From Pseudoroseicyclus_A sp041714655 (GTDB lineage Bacteria; Pseudomonadota; Alphaproteobacteria; Rhodobacterales; Rhodobacteraceae), in the NCBI RefSeq assembly GCF_041714655.1, contig NZ_CP168219.1, forward strand, positions 2,232,001-2,296,000: DNA of 64,000 nucleotides, given 5' to 3'. The notes beneath the pieces are model-generated. The model saw only the letters and a list, made by a program, of their open reading frames with translations. It was not told the DNA's origin and did no database searches. Shown here piece after piece: positions 42,847 to 51,319 of this stretch. The number at the start of each line of letters is the position of its first letter. Position 1 is the first letter of the stretch. A program made the position numbers and the translations under genes.

Positions 42847-43100
42847 GAGCGCCCGGACGGTGGCGCTCCGGTTGGGGGCAAAGTTCCGACCGCCCCGACA
42901 AGGCGTAGGGTGGGTTTGCAACCCACCGCCCCCTTCTCATCCGGGAGAAACGGCGCCGCGCAGGGCGAGCGCCGGCCCGGGGGTGGCGCTCCTGCCGGTC
43001 CTGCATCGCACTTTATAGTGCCGCCACATCCGCCGCCCGACCGCCAGCGCTGCCCCACGAGAGCGCCGACCCGCGGGACGGGCCGGCGCTCGCCCTGCGC
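42847..43100. repeat. repeat cluster F: solitary palindrome, small palindrome and paired-palindrome element
   Basis: 42847-42868 is a single GAGCGCC..GGCGCTC unit without a partner. 42905-42928 is the small palindrome GTAGGGTGGGTTTGCAACCC. 42958-43100 is a 143-bp paired-palindrome element with intact terminal inverted repeats; its centre reads GCACTTTATAGTGCCG. The cluster fills the gap between cobT and the GST gene. Confidence 0.85.
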
Positions 43101-43172
43101 CTGCGGCGCGTACCGGACGGGGGAGCCGCACGGGCGTTGCGCCATCGTTGGGATGCGGCGGGTCGCCGGCCC

Positions 43173-43811
43173 CTACCCCACGCTCTCGTAGAACGCCCTC
43201 GTGTCCTCGCAGACAGAGAGCGCCCGCTCGTAGCAGGCCCTCGCGCGCACCCGGGCGAGATAATCGCTCACCACCTCGTCGAACTTGAACCGCGCGCCGT
43301 AGCCGGCCTGGTTCAGCGCGTAGACGACCGAGATATCGGCGGCGGTGAAGGCCTCGCCGGCCATGTAGGGCGCCTTGCCCAACTGGCGGCGGACGAGGTC
43401 CAGCCGGCTCTTGAAGGTCCAGAGCGTGTGGCGCGCCGTGGGGTTGGTGCGGTCGGCCTCGGTGGGGAGCCTCAGCGCGTTCGTGTAGTAGAACATCGGC
43501 ATCGAGAGCCCCGCCTCGCCCATCAGCAGGAACTGCAGCCAGAGCGGATAGCGCGGATCCTCCGGTGCGACGGCCAGATCCGTCGGCCCGTGGCGGGCCA
43601 TCAGGTACTGAAGGATGGCGATGGATTCGACCATCGTCACCTCGCCGTCGACCAGCGCCGGGATGAAGCCCGCCGGATTGATCTTGAGCAGCTCCGGGTC
43701 GTTCTCGACCCCGGCGAGGAGGTCGACGCCGCGCAGGCGATAGGGAAGCCCCATCTCCTCGAGGAGCCAGACGACGCGAAAGCCGCGGCCTTCGCCATTG
43801 ACGGTGAGCAT
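43173..43811 (-). CDS. glutathione S-transferase family protein
   Basis: 212 residues. 'RGFRVVWLLEEMGLPYRLRG', 'LLKINPAGFIPALVDGEVTM' and 'VESIAILQYLMARHG' give the thioredoxin-like domain with cis-Pro and ES motif; 'YMAGEAFTAADISVVYALNQ' marks the helical domain. GAAGGA precedes the ATG at 43811; the longer reading upstream runs antisense through the HxlR gene. It lies just downstream of the HxlR gene on the same strand and may be cotranscribed. Substrate unknown. Confidence 0.88.
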   Translation of the reverse strand: MLTVNGEGRGFRVVWLLEEMGLPYRLRGVDLLAGVENDPELLKINPAGFIPALVDGEVTMVESIAILQYLMARHGPTDLAVAPEDPRYPLWLQFLLMGEAGLSMPMFYYTNALRLPTEADRTNPTARHTLWTFKSRLDLVRRQLGKAPYMAGEAFTAADISVVYALNQAGYGARFKFDEVVSDYLARVRARACYERALSVCEDTRAFYESVG

Positions 43812-43876
43812 GCAATCCTTCGGGCGGCCCTTGTCCGGCCCATCATGCCCGCGCCCCGCGGGGGCGGAAAGCCCGC

Positions 43877-44254
43877 TCAGGCGGCGGCGGCCGCGCCGTC
43901 GCGGGAATCGTAGGCGCGGCGGGCGGCGTCGATCTTCTCGGCATTCTCCACCGTCCAGCTCGCCAGCGCGCCGACGGGGCAGAGGAGATCGCGGCCGAGA
44001 TCGGTCAGCGCATATTCCACCATCGGCGGCGTCACCGGCGTGACCGTCCGCGAGACGAAGCCGTCGCGCTCGAGGTTGCGCAGCGTCGCCGCCAGCATCT
44101 TCTGGCTGATGTCGCCGATGTCGCGCTTCAGGGCATTGAAGCGCATCGGCGCGGGCTCGAGGGCGCGGATGACGAGGATCGTCCATTTATCGCCGACCCG
44201 GGACAGAAGATCGCTGATCCGCGAGCAGGTTTCCTCGGTCTCACCTACTTCCAT
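43877..44254 (-). CDS. HxlR-family transcriptional regulator
   Basis: 125 residues. Winged-helix HxlR pattern: conserved N-terminal Cys in 'EETCSRISDLLSRVGDKWTI', 'LVIRALEPAPMRFNALKRDI', 'DISQKMLAATLRNLERDGFV' and 'TVTPVTPPMVEYALTDLG'. In HxlR/YodB/QorR proteins that Cys senses quinones or electrophiles. Divergent from an NADPH-dependent FMN reductase, a typical target, with a palindrome between them. Confidence 0.93.
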   Translation of the reverse strand: MEVGETEETCSRISDLLSRVGDKWTILVIRALEPAPMRFNALKRDIGDISQKMLAATLRNLERDGFVSRTVTPVTPPMVEYALTDLGRDLLCPVGALASWTVENAEKIDAARRAYDSRDGAAAAA

Positions 44255-44285
44255 TTCTGTGCCTTCCTTTCCAGATCGTGCCTTC

Positions 44286-44341
44286 TTGCGGGAGGAATCG
44301 CGCTCCCCAATATGCAGCTAGTTTCGAATCGTAACTACTGC
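44286..44341 (+). promoter_or_regulatory. promoter and HxlR operator of the FMN reductase gene
   Basis: TTGCGG (44286-44291), 17 bases, AATATG (44309-44314). Overlapping the start-point region is the inverted repeat GCAGCTAGTT..AACTACTGC (44314-44341; inner TAGTT / AACTA exact, nine-base spacer). It is placed where repressor binding would block transcription. Confidence 0.55.
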
Positions 44342-44353
44342 AAGGAACCCCCG

Positions 44354-44950
44354 ATGTCCAAACTTCGTATCGCGCTCATCCTCTCCACGACGCGCGAAAC
44401 CCGCTTCGCCGACAAGCCGGCCGCCTGGCTCCACGAGGTCGCCGCCGAGCGCGACGACATGGTGCTCGAGACGCTCGACCTGCGCGATTTCGACCTGCCG
44501 TTCTTCGCCGCCCCGGCCTCCGACCTCTGGATGCCGGCGAGCGACCCCAAGGTCATCGCCTGGCAGGAGAAGCTGGCCGAATATGACGGCTATGTCTTCC
44601 TGACCGCCGAATACAACCACTCGGTTCCGGGCGAGCTCAAGAACGCCATCGACCAAGCCTACATGCCCTTCGTGCGCAAGCCGATGGCCGTCTTCGGCTA
44701 TGGCGGCGTCGGCGGCGCCCGCGCGGCCGAGCACCTGCGCGGCATCGCAGTGGAGCTGCAGATGGCCCCCGTCCGCGCCGGCGTGCATCTCGGCGGCGGC
44801 GAGTTCATGAAGGTCTCCCCGCTCGGCGCCAATGGCCCGATGAGCGAAGTGGATGCCATCCTGAGGCCGACCGCCGTGACCATGCTCGACGATCTGGCCT
44901 GGTGGGCCAATGCCCTGAAGCCGGCCCGCGAGGCCGCCGCTTCGGCCTGA
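44354..44950 (+). CDS. NADPH-dependent FMN reductase / azoreductase-like flavoprotein
   Basis: 198 residues. Flavodoxin-like fold with 'RIALILSTTRETRFADKPAA' (phosphate loop), 'YVFLTAEYNHSVPGELKNAI' (FMN loop, highly conserved in this family) and 'PMAVFGYGGVGGARAAEHLR'. It reduces FMN, quinones or azo compounds with NADPH. Start ATG 44354 has AAGGAA upstream. Under probable control of the divergent HxlR regulator, so it may respond to quinone or electrophile stress. Confidence 0.9.
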   Translation: MSKLRIALILSTTRETRFADKPAAWLHEVAAERDDMVLETLDLRDFDLPFFAAPASDLWMPASDPKVIAWQEKLAEYDGYVFLTAEYNHSVPGELKNAIDQAYMPFVRKPMAVFGYGGVGGARAAEHLRGIAVELQMAPVRAGVHLGGGEFMKVSPLGANGPMSEVDAILRPTAVTMLDDLAWWANALKPAREAAASA

Positions 44951-44999
44951 GCCGCGTCTGCCTGAGCCGCACTGGCACAGGCAAGCTGACAGCTTCGGG

Positions 45000-45025
45000 A
45001 GGGCGCTGGCATCGGCCGGCGCCCT
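45000..45025 (+). terminator. hairpin after the FMN reductase gene
   Basis: AGGGCGC / GCGCCCT, seven pairs with a 12-base loop, 50 bases after the stop codon. There is no strong T-run, so termination is uncertain. Confidence 0.4.
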
Positions 45026-45042
45026 GCCCTATCTAGGCGATC

Positions 45043-45480
45043 ATGTTTCGCAACCTCCTCCAGCGCCTCAGCGAACCCGGCCCCGAGCGGCTGCCCGAGC
45101 CCGACGAGCGGCTCGCCCTTGCCGGCCTTCTGGTGCGCATCGCCCGGACCGACGGCGATTATGCCGAGGCCGAGATCCGCCAGATCGACGCAATCCTCAT
45201 CCGCCGCTACGGACTTTCCCCCTTCGAGGTGGCGCGCCTGCGCGGTGATGCCGAGGCGCTCGAAGCCGAGGCGCCGGATACCGTGCGTTTCACACGTGCT
45301 CTCAAGGATGCCGTGCCCATCGAGGAGCGCGAGGCGATCATCGCCGCAGCCTGGGCCGTGGCGCTGGCCGACGGGCAGCGGGATACCGACGAGACCTCGC
45401 TGATGCGCCTCGTGGCAAGGATGCTCGGCATCGACGACACCGCGTCCAACCGCATCCGGCTGGGGCTCGAGGATGGCTAG
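45043..45480 (+). CDS. TerB-family protein
   Basis: 145 residues, all-helical. 'RLALAGLLVRIARTDGDYAE', 'EIRQIDAILIRRYGLSPFEV' and 'IIAAAWAVALADGQRDTDET' contain the paired acidic residues of TerB/DjlA-N domains that bind metal ions. Named after tellurite resistance, but single-gene members have no proven link to tellurite. A CCGGCGCC-AC-GGCGCCGG palindrome follows right after the stop (45483-45500). Confidence 0.85.
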   Translation: MFRNLLQRLSEPGPERLPEPDERLALAGLLVRIARTDGDYAEAEIRQIDAILIRRYGLSPFEVARLRGDAEALEAEAPDTVRFTRALKDAVPIEEREAIIAAAWAVALADGQRDTDETSLMRLVARMLGIDDTASNRIRLGLEDG

Positions 45481-45520
45481 GGCCGGCGCCACGGCGCCGG
45501 GTGGAGGCTCTGATTCCACA

Positions 45521-45560
45521 CCTCCGAGGTATTTTTGGCCAGATGAAAGGGGATCCGGGG
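45521..45560. repeat. CCGAGGTATTT..GGCCAGATGAAAGG repeat (copy 1)
   Basis: CCTCCGAGGTATTTTTGGCC followed by AGATGAAAGGGGATCCGGGG. Near-identical to 57535-57573. Here it ends one base before the GTG start of the next gene, and its AAAGGGG could act as ribosome site. Confidence 0.8.
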
Positions 45561-45561
45561 C

Positions 45562-46323
45562 GTGATCGCGGCTCTGCCGATGTACCAGCGGGCGGAGAAT
45601 GCCGCGGCGCATGGCGTGCTCTGGGGGCTGATCCGGGACGGCCTCCGGGCGCGCGGGGTCTCGGCGCCGGACGCGCTCGATACCGAGACGGATCACAAGG
45701 AGGGCTGGGCGCGGCCGGATCTGGTGCTCAGCCAGATCTGCAACCTGCCCTACCGGGCGCTCTTCAAGGGCCGGGTGACGCTGATCGGGGCCTCGGATTA
45801 CGGGCTGGATGGCTGCGGGCCGGGCGAGTATTTCTCGTGGTTCATCGTGAGGCGGGACGACCCGGCGGAGCGCCCCGAGGACGCGGCCGCCTATCCGCTC
45901 GCCCATAACGACCCGATCAGCCAGTCCGGCTGGGGCGCGGCGCAGCTCTGGGCGCGGGCGCGCGGCTTCACCTTCCCGGCCGGAGAGGAGACCGGCGCGC
46001 ATTCCGTCTCGCTGCGGCGTGTGGCCGAGGGCCGGGCGCGGCTCGCGGCGATCGACGCCGTGACCTGGCGCAGCCTCGAGCGCTGGGCGCCGGAGGAGGT
46101 CGCCGCGGTGAAGATCATTGGACGAACGGAGGCGAGCCCCGGCCAGAGCTTCATCACCCGCGCCGGGGAGGATCCGGCGCCCTATGCCGCGGCCATCGCC
46201 GATGCCATCGCCGCCCTGCCGGCGCCCGAGGCGGCGCTCCTCGGCCTCAAGGGGATCGTGCCGCTGCCGCCCGAGGCCTATGACCTGCCGCTGCCGCCCA
46301 AGCCTGAGGCAACTGCCGCCTGA
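45562..46323 (+). CDS. PhnD-like (phosphate/phosphonate) substrate-binding-fold protein without signal peptide
   Basis: 253 residues from GTG 45562 (ATG 45580 is an alternative). 'AENAAAHGVLWGLIRDGLRA', 'PDLVLSQICNLPYRALFKGR', 'VTLIGASDYGLDGCGPGEYF' and 'ISQSGWGAAQLWARARGFTF' match the PhnD-like periplasmic-binding fold. Unlike transport proteins of this family it has no export signal, so it may act in the cytoplasm or be a ligand-binding protein of other use. The ABC importer genes just downstream are of the amino-acid type and have their own binding protein, so this is probably not their partner. Confidence 0.7.
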   Translation: MIAALPMYQRAENAAAHGVLWGLIRDGLRARGVSAPDALDTETDHKEGWARPDLVLSQICNLPYRALFKGRVTLIGASDYGLDGCGPGEYFSWFIVRRDDPAERPEDAAAYPLAHNDPISQSGWGAAQLWARARGFTFPAGEETGAHSVSLRRVAEGRARLAAIDAVTWRSLERWAPEEVAAVKIIGRTEASPGQSFITRAGEDPAPYAAAIADAIAALPAPEAALLGLKGIVPLPPEAYDLPLPPKPEATAA

Positions 46324-46418
46324 TCGGGCATTTGCCCGACCGGAACGTGCCGGCACTTATTGCCATGGCCGGGAAAATAGGCTCGACTGGCCGGCAACAA
46401 GGGAAAAACCGCCAGCCG

Positions 46419-47204
46419 ATGACGACACCGCCGAACCTGCCTCCGGTCATCGAGATCCGCGATCTCCATAAATCCTATGGGCAGCTCGAAGTGCTCAAGG
46501 GCGTCGATATCGCCGCCCCGGCGGGGCATGTCGTCGCGATGATCGGCTCTTCCGGCTCCGGCAAATCCACGCTCCTGCGCTGCTGCAACTTGCTGGAGGA
46601 CAGCCAGCAGGGCCATATCTGCGTCAACGGCGAGGAGGTGCGCTGGCGGGGCCAGGGTCCGAACCGCCGGCCGGCGGACCATGCCCAGCTCGTCCGCATC
46701 CGCACGAACCTCTCGATGGTCTTCCAGCAGTTCAACCTCTGGGCGCATATGACGATCCTGCAGAATGTCATGGAGGCGCCGCTCACCGTGCTCGGCCGGC
46801 CGAGGGCCGAGGTGGAGGAGAAGGCGCGCCATTACCTCGACAAGGTCGGCATCGGCGACAAGGCGGGCGCCTGGCCCGCGCAGCTTTCCGGCGGGCAGCA
46901 GCAGCGGGCCGCCATCGCCCGGGCGCTCTGCATGGAGCCGAAGGCGCTTCTCTTCGACGAGCCGACCTCGGCGCTCGACCCCGAACTCGAGCAGGAGGTG
47001 GTGCGCGCCATCAAGTCCCTCGCCGAAGAGGGACGCACGATGCTGCTCGTCACCCATGACATGAAGATGGCGCATGACGTGTCGGATCATGTCGTCTTCC
47101 TGCACAAGGGCAGGATCGAGGAGGAGGGCCCGCCGTCCCGGCTCTTCGGCGACCCGCAGACGGAGCGGCTGAGACAATTCCTGTCCGCCAGCAAGGCCGC
47201 GTGA
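46419..47204 (+). CDS. polar amino-acid ABC transporter, ATP-binding protein
   Basis: 261 residues. Walker A 'GSSGSGKSTLLRC', 'MVFQQFNLWAHMTILQNVME', signature 'LSGGQQQRAAIARALCMEPK', Walker B 'ALLFDEPTSALDPELEQEVV', His switch 'LLVTHDMKMAHDVSDHV'. It belongs to the HisP/GlnQ class of importers. First gene of a binding protein / two permeases / glutamine-synthetase-like array on one strand. The ATG at 46419 lacks a strong ribosome site, so the start is moderately certain. Confidence 0.92.
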   Translation: MTTPPNLPPVIEIRDLHKSYGQLEVLKGVDIAAPAGHVVAMIGSSGSGKSTLLRCCNLLEDSQQGHICVNGEEVRWRGQGPNRRPADHAQLVRIRTNLSMVFQQFNLWAHMTILQNVMEAPLTVLGRPRAEVEEKARHYLDKVGIGDKAGAWPAQLSGGQQQRAAIARALCMEPKALLFDEPTSALDPELEQEVVRAIKSLAEEGRTMLLVTHDMKMAHDVSDHVVFLHKGRIEEEGPPSRLFGDPQTERLRQFLSASKAA

Positions 47205-47275
47205 GGCCGGCGGACAGGCAAGACCCGGGCCCCGCCCGGACCAGAGAAACGACCCGGATCAACAGGGAGACCAAC

Positions 47276-48001
47276 ATGAAGAAGCTGATCCTCACCACCG
47301 CCACCCTGGCGCTCATCGGCGGCGCCGCCGCCGCGCAGGATGTCGTCCGCCTCGGCACGGAGGGCGCCTATCCTCCGTATAACTACATCGACGACACCGG
47401 CGAGGTCGCCGGCTTCGAGCGCGAGCTCGGCGACGAGCTCTGCGTGCGCGCCGAGCTGACCTGCGAGTGGGTCACCAACGACTGGGATTCGATCATCCCC
47501 AACCTCGTGGCCGGCAACTACGACGTCATCATCGCCGGCATGAGCATCACCGCCGAGCGCGACGAGGTGATCGACTTTACGCAGGATTACTACCCGCCGA
47601 CCGCCTCCGCCTATGTGGCGAGCGCCGAGGATGTCGACGTCATGGGCGGCGTCGTTTCCGCCCAGACCGCGACGATCCAGGCCGGCTATGTCGCCGAATC
47701 CGGCGCGACGCTGCTGGAATATGCGACGCCGGACGAGACCATCGCCGCCGTCCGCTCCGGCGAGGCCGATGCCGTCTTCGCCGATTACGACTACCTCGCG
47801 CCGGTCGTCGAGGCCTCCGGCGGCGAGCTCATGTTCGTCGGCGAGCGCGTGCCGCTCGGCGGCGGCGTCGGCATGGGCATCCGCGAGAGCGACGCCGAGC
47901 TGAAGGAGGCGATGGACGCCGCCATCACCTCGATGAAGGAAGACGGTTCGCTGAACGAGCTTCTGGTGAAGTGGTTCGGCGACGCGGTCATGACCTACTG
48001 A
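47276..48001 (+). CDS. polar amino-acid ABC transporter, periplasmic binding protein
   Basis: 241 residues. Signal peptide MKKLILTTATLALIGGAAAA, then a family 3 solute-binding protein: 'VRLGTEGAYPPYNYIDDTGE', 'VAGFERELGDELCVRAELTC', 'WDSIIPNLVAGNYDVIIAGM' and 'ADAVFADYDYLAPVVEASGG'. The aromatic-acidic ligand pocket suggests a basic or polyamine-like ligand, but this is a guess. It is followed by a stem-loop that may favour its mRNA over the permease part. Confidence 0.93.
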   Translation: MKKLILTTATLALIGGAAAAQDVVRLGTEGAYPPYNYIDDTGEVAGFERELGDELCVRAELTCEWVTNDWDSIIPNLVAGNYDVIIAGMSITAERDEVIDFTQDYYPPTASAYVASAEDVDVMGGVVSAQTATIQAGYVAESGATLLEYATPDETIAAVRSGEADAVFADYDYLAPVVEASGGELMFVGERVPLGGGVGMGIRESDAELKEAMDAAITSMKEDGSLNELLVKWFGDAVMTY

Positions 48002-48014
48002 GCCAAGACGGGCG

Positions 48015-48032
48015 GGGCGGCTCTGGCCGCCC
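48015..48032 (+). terminator. stem-loop between binding protein and permease genes
   Basis: GGGCGGC-TCTG-GCCGCCC, a perfect seven-pair hairpin 13 bases after the binding-protein stop. No T-run follows. Such loops commonly stabilise or partly terminate the binding-protein mRNA, which is needed in excess. Confidence 0.5.
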
Positions 48033-48107
48033 TGCCCCCGCCGCTCGCCTCATGCGACAGTCCCGACCAGATAGCGCCGCGCCCGCCGGCAGAACCGAGG
48101 GGCGCTG

Positions 48108-48998
48108 ATGTTCGACTTCTGCACCGACCCGTCGGAGCTGGCGCGCCTGCCGTGGCTCGCCTGCTACCTGACGACGGGCAAGCACATGGCGATCTACTGG
48201 TCGGTGGGCACCGTGCTCCTGCTCCTCGCCATCACGGCACCGGTGGCGCTGGCCTTCGGCTTCGGCGGAGCCGTGGCGGCGCGGAGCCGCTTCGCGCCGC
48301 TCAGATGGCTCGGCAAGGGCTATATCGCCATCGTCCGCGGCGTGCCCGACATCGCCTTCTTCCTCTTCTTCGTCATCGCTCTGGACCAGCTCTTCGAATA
48401 CATCCGCCACCGGGTGAAATGCCCGGAATGGGAGAATTCCGTCTGGCAGGGCAACGATTTCATCGTCTGCCAGGAGGCGAAGCTGCCGCTCTCCTCGGCG
48501 CCGCAATGGGTGCACGAGGGCTACGGCTTCGGCCTCGCCGTCATCACCTTCGCCATCGTCTTCGGCGCCTTTGCGGCCAACGTGCTCTTCGGCGCCATGC
48601 GCGCCGTGCCCCATGCGCAGCTCGAGACGGCGGAGGCCTACGGGCTCAGCCGCGCCCAGACCTTCCGGCGCATCCTCGTGCCACAGATGTGGGTCTATGC
48701 GCTGCCGGGCCTCTCCAACCTCTGGATGGTGCTGGTGAAGGCGACGCCGCTCCTCTTCCTTCTCGGGGTGGAGGATATCGTCTACTGGGCGCGTGAGCTC
48801 GGCGGCACCAAGACACCGCAATTCACCGCCTATCCGCATGGCGACTGGCGGGTCTGGTATTTCGCGGCGCTGCTGGTCTTCTACCTGGCGATGACCAAGG
48901 TCTCCGAATGGCTGCTCGGCAAGCTCTACGACAAGCTGAGCCACGGCCAGGCCACCGCCTCGGGCGAGCGGCTCCGGCGGGCGGAGGTGACGGCATGA
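48108..48998 (+). CDS. polar amino-acid ABC transporter, permease 1
   Basis: 296 residues with about five membrane helices and the permease EAA loop 'AQLETAEAYGLSRAQTFRRI'. An unusual hydrophilic insert lies between helices ('YIRHRVKCPEWENSVWQGND', about 97-130) with two cysteines, probably periplasmic. 'LRWLGKGYIAIVRGVPDIAF' is the usual first loop. Pairs with the second permease at 49063. Confidence 0.92.
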   Translation: MFDFCTDPSELARLPWLACYLTTGKHMAIYWSVGTVLLLLAITAPVALAFGFGGAVAARSRFAPLRWLGKGYIAIVRGVPDIAFFLFFVIALDQLFEYIRHRVKCPEWENSVWQGNDFIVCQEAKLPLSSAPQWVHEGYGFGLAVITFAIVFGAFAANVLFGAMRAVPHAQLETAEAYGLSRAQTFRRILVPQMWVYALPGLSNLWMVLVKATPLLFLLGVEDIVYWARELGGTKTPQFTAYPHGDWRVWYFAALLVFYLAMTKVSEWLLGKLYDKLSHGQATASGERLRRAEVTA

Positions 48999-49062
48999 GC
49001 TGCGGCCTCGCGCTCCGGCGAACTCCCGATGGCTACCGCCGCCGGCCCGAGGGCCTGCGCCC

Positions 49063-49872
49063 ATGACCTGCCTCGAGACGATCCAGGCCTATGCGCTCCG
49101 CTCCATGGGGATCGGCGAGCGGCTTCTGCCGCAGACGGATTTCACGCTCTGCCAGCAGATCACGCTGATCGGCTCCGGCATGCTCTGGAACATCTATTTC
49201 GGCACCATCGCGCTCGTCACCGGCTTTTTGCTCGCCAATGCCGTCGCCGTCGCCCGCAACTCCCACCGGCGCTGGCTCTCCTGGCCGGCGGACTGGTTCA
49301 TCCTGATCTTCCGGGGCTCGCCGCTCTTCATCCAGTTCTTCTTCGCCTATTTCGCGTTTCTCTCGCTGAAATCGGTGCATCCGGCCTTCGACCCCTTCAC
49401 CTCGGCCTGGCTCGGGGCGGCGCTCGTGCTCTTCCTCAACACCTCGGCCTATTCGGCGATGATCTTCTACGGGGGGCTGCAGTCGATCCCGAAGGGCGAC
49501 CTCGAGGCGGCCGACGCCTATGGCCTCTCCGGCTTCGCACGCTGGCGCCGCGTCGTCTGGCCGACGACGATGCGGCTCGCTTGGCCGGCCTATACGAACG
49601 AGGCGATCTTCCTCTTCCATGCGACGACGCTGGTGTTCTTCTCGGGCTTCCCGGCGGTGCGTCAGCGCGGCGACGCGCTCTATTACGCCTCCTATTTCGC
49701 CGACAAGACCTTCAACCCTTTCGTGCCCTATCCGATCCTCGCCTGCTACTTCATCCTTCTGACGCTGTGCATCATCGGCGTCTTCGGGCTGGTGAACCGG
49801 CGGCTGAACCGCCATCTTCCAGGGGAGCGGCGGGCGCGCCTGCGCCTGCGGCCCGCGCAACTTATCCGGTAG
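49063..49872 (+). CDS. polar amino-acid ABC transporter, permease 2
   Basis: 269 residues with about five membrane helices; HisM-type family with 'WPADWFILIFRGSPLFIQFF' and EAA loop 'GDLEAADAYGLSGFARWRRV'. It completes the importer with the ATPase at 46.4 kb and the first permease. The region 48999-49062 upstream could extend the N-terminus slightly, but the ATG at 49063 begins at the expected place. Eight bases separate its stop from the glutamine-synthetase-like gene. Confidence 0.92.
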   Translation: MTCLETIQAYALRSMGIGERLLPQTDFTLCQQITLIGSGMLWNIYFGTIALVTGFLLANAVAVARNSHRRWLSWPADWFILIFRGSPLFIQFFFAYFAFLSLKSVHPAFDPFTSAWLGAALVLFLNTSAYSAMIFYGGLQSIPKGDLEAADAYGLSGFARWRRVVWPTTMRLAWPAYTNEAIFLFHATTLVFFSGFPAVRQRGDALYYASYFADKTFNPFVPYPILACYFILLTLCIIGVFGLVNRRLNRHLPGERRARLRLRPAQLIR

Positions 49873-49880
49873 TTTCCCAA

Positions 49881-51206
49881 ATGAACGGCCCCCCATCGAC
49901 GATCCGCAACATCCGCGCCGGCGCGGCAGACCTCAATGGCGTCGCCCGCGGCAAGCGCGTGCCCTGGCGCTTCGCGGCCAAGCTCGAGGAGGAGGGGATG
50001 CGCTTCCCGCTCTCCGTCCTCAATCTCGACATCTGGGGGGAAGACGTCGAGGACAGCCCGCTGGTCTTCGAGATCGGCGACCCCGACGGTGTGCTCATGC
50101 CGACCGAGCGCGGCTACGTGCCGATGCCCTGGCTCGAGACGCAGACGGCGCTGCTGCCGATGTGGATGTATACCGAGGAGGGCGAGGCCTTCGCCGGCGA
50201 TCCCCGCCATGCGCTCGCGCGGGTGGTCGACGGGTTCAAGGCGCTCGGCCTCACCCCCGTCGTCGCCACGGAGATGGAGTTCTACCTCATCGACGACAGC
50301 GGCCACGAGATCCGCCAGCCGCCCTCCCCCCGCTCCGGCAAGCGCCGGCCGGGGGCGGAGATCCTGAGCCTGCGGGCGCTCGATGCGTTCGACGTGTTCT
50401 TCACCGAGCTCTATGACGCCTGCGACATCATGGGGATCCCGGCCGAGGCGGCGATCAGCGAAAACGGCGCCGGCCAGTTCGAGGTGAACATGGTCCATGC
50501 GCCCGACGCGCTGAAGGCCGCCGACGACGCCTGGCTCTTCAAGATGCTGGTCCGCGGCCTCGCCCGGAACCACGGCATGGCGGCGAGCTTCATGGCGAAA
50601 CCTTACGAGGAATACGCCGGCTCGGGCCTGCACATGCATTTCTCCGTCCAGGACGAGGCGGGGGAGAATGCCTTCGCCAACGGCACCTTCGAGGGCTCCC
50701 AGCTACTCCAGTACGGCATTGCCGGCTGCCTACGCGGCATCCCCGACCTCGCGCTTCTCTTCGCGCCGCATGGCAACAGCTACGACCGGCTCGTGCCCGA
50801 GAGCCATGCGCCGACGGGGGTCTGCTGGGCCTACGAGAACCGGACGGCCTCCGTCCGCGTGCCCGGCGGCTCCTGGGGGGCGCGGCGCATCGAGCACCGC
50901 GTCGCGGGGGGCGATGTGAACCCCTATCTGTTCATGGCCGCCGTGCTCGGCTCGGCGCTGACGGGCATCCAGGATGCGGTCGCCCCGCCGCCGCCGATCT
51001 CGGGCAATGCCTATGAGCAGGAGATGGCGCAGATCCCCGCCACCTGGGAAAGCGCCATCGACGCGCTGGAGGAAAGCGCCTTCGCGCGGCGCATCTTCCC
51101 CAACCTCCTCATCGAGAACCTCGTGCGCACCAAACGGCAGGAGGCGCGCTACTTCGCCGAGCTGACGAAGCGCCAGCAGCTCGAACTCTATCTCGATACG
51201 GTCTGA
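49881..51206 (+). CDS. glutamine-synthetase-family ligase (gamma-glutamylputrescine synthetase-like)
   Basis: 441 residues. Catalytic motifs of class I glutamine synthetases: 'ATEMEFYLIDDSGHEIRQPP', 'ISENGAGQFEVNMVHAPDAL', 'GSGLHMHFSVQDEAGENAF' and 'ENRTASVRVPGGSWGARRIE'. The length and the lack of an adenylylation-site region fit PuuA-like enzymes that glutamylate amines rather than ammonia. Cotranscribed with the ABC importer, it may modify the imported compound so that it can be degraded; the substrate is inferred only from context. An isoform of GlnA-III is an alternative. Confidence 0.85.
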   Translation: MNGPPSTIRNIRAGAADLNGVARGKRVPWRFAAKLEEEGMRFPLSVLNLDIWGEDVEDSPLVFEIGDPDGVLMPTERGYVPMPWLETQTALLPMWMYTEEGEAFAGDPRHALARVVDGFKALGLTPVVATEMEFYLIDDSGHEIRQPPSPRSGKRRPGAEILSLRALDAFDVFFTELYDACDIMGIPAEAAISENGAGQFEVNMVHAPDALKAADDAWLFKMLVRGLARNHGMAASFMAKPYEEYAGSGLHMHFSVQDEAGENAFANGTFEGSQLLQYGIAGCLRGIPDLALLFAPHGNSYDRLVPESHAPTGVCWAYENRTASVRVPGGSWGARRIEHRVAGGDVNPYLFMAAVLGSALTGIQDAVAPPPPISGNAYEQEMAQIPATWESAIDALEESAFARRIFPNLLIENLVRTKRQEARYFAELTKRQQLELYLDTV

Positions 51207-51283
51207 TCGGGGGCCGGGAGGTCTTCGGGGAAGGCTCTGCCGCGGGCGGTGGCTCCGGGTCGGGAGCATAGACTGGGGGATGG

Positions 51284-51317
51284 GGCCGCCCCGAGATCGG
51301 GGGCGGCCGCCGTTTTT
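51284..51317 (+). terminator. strong intrinsic terminator after the glutamine-synthetase-like gene
   Basis: GGCCGCCCC / GGGGCGGCC (nine pairs, loop of about seven) followed by GCCG and TTTTT at 51313-51317. It ends the ABC-ligase transcript immediately before the convergent BCCT gene. Confidence 0.85.
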
Positions 51318-51319
51318 AC

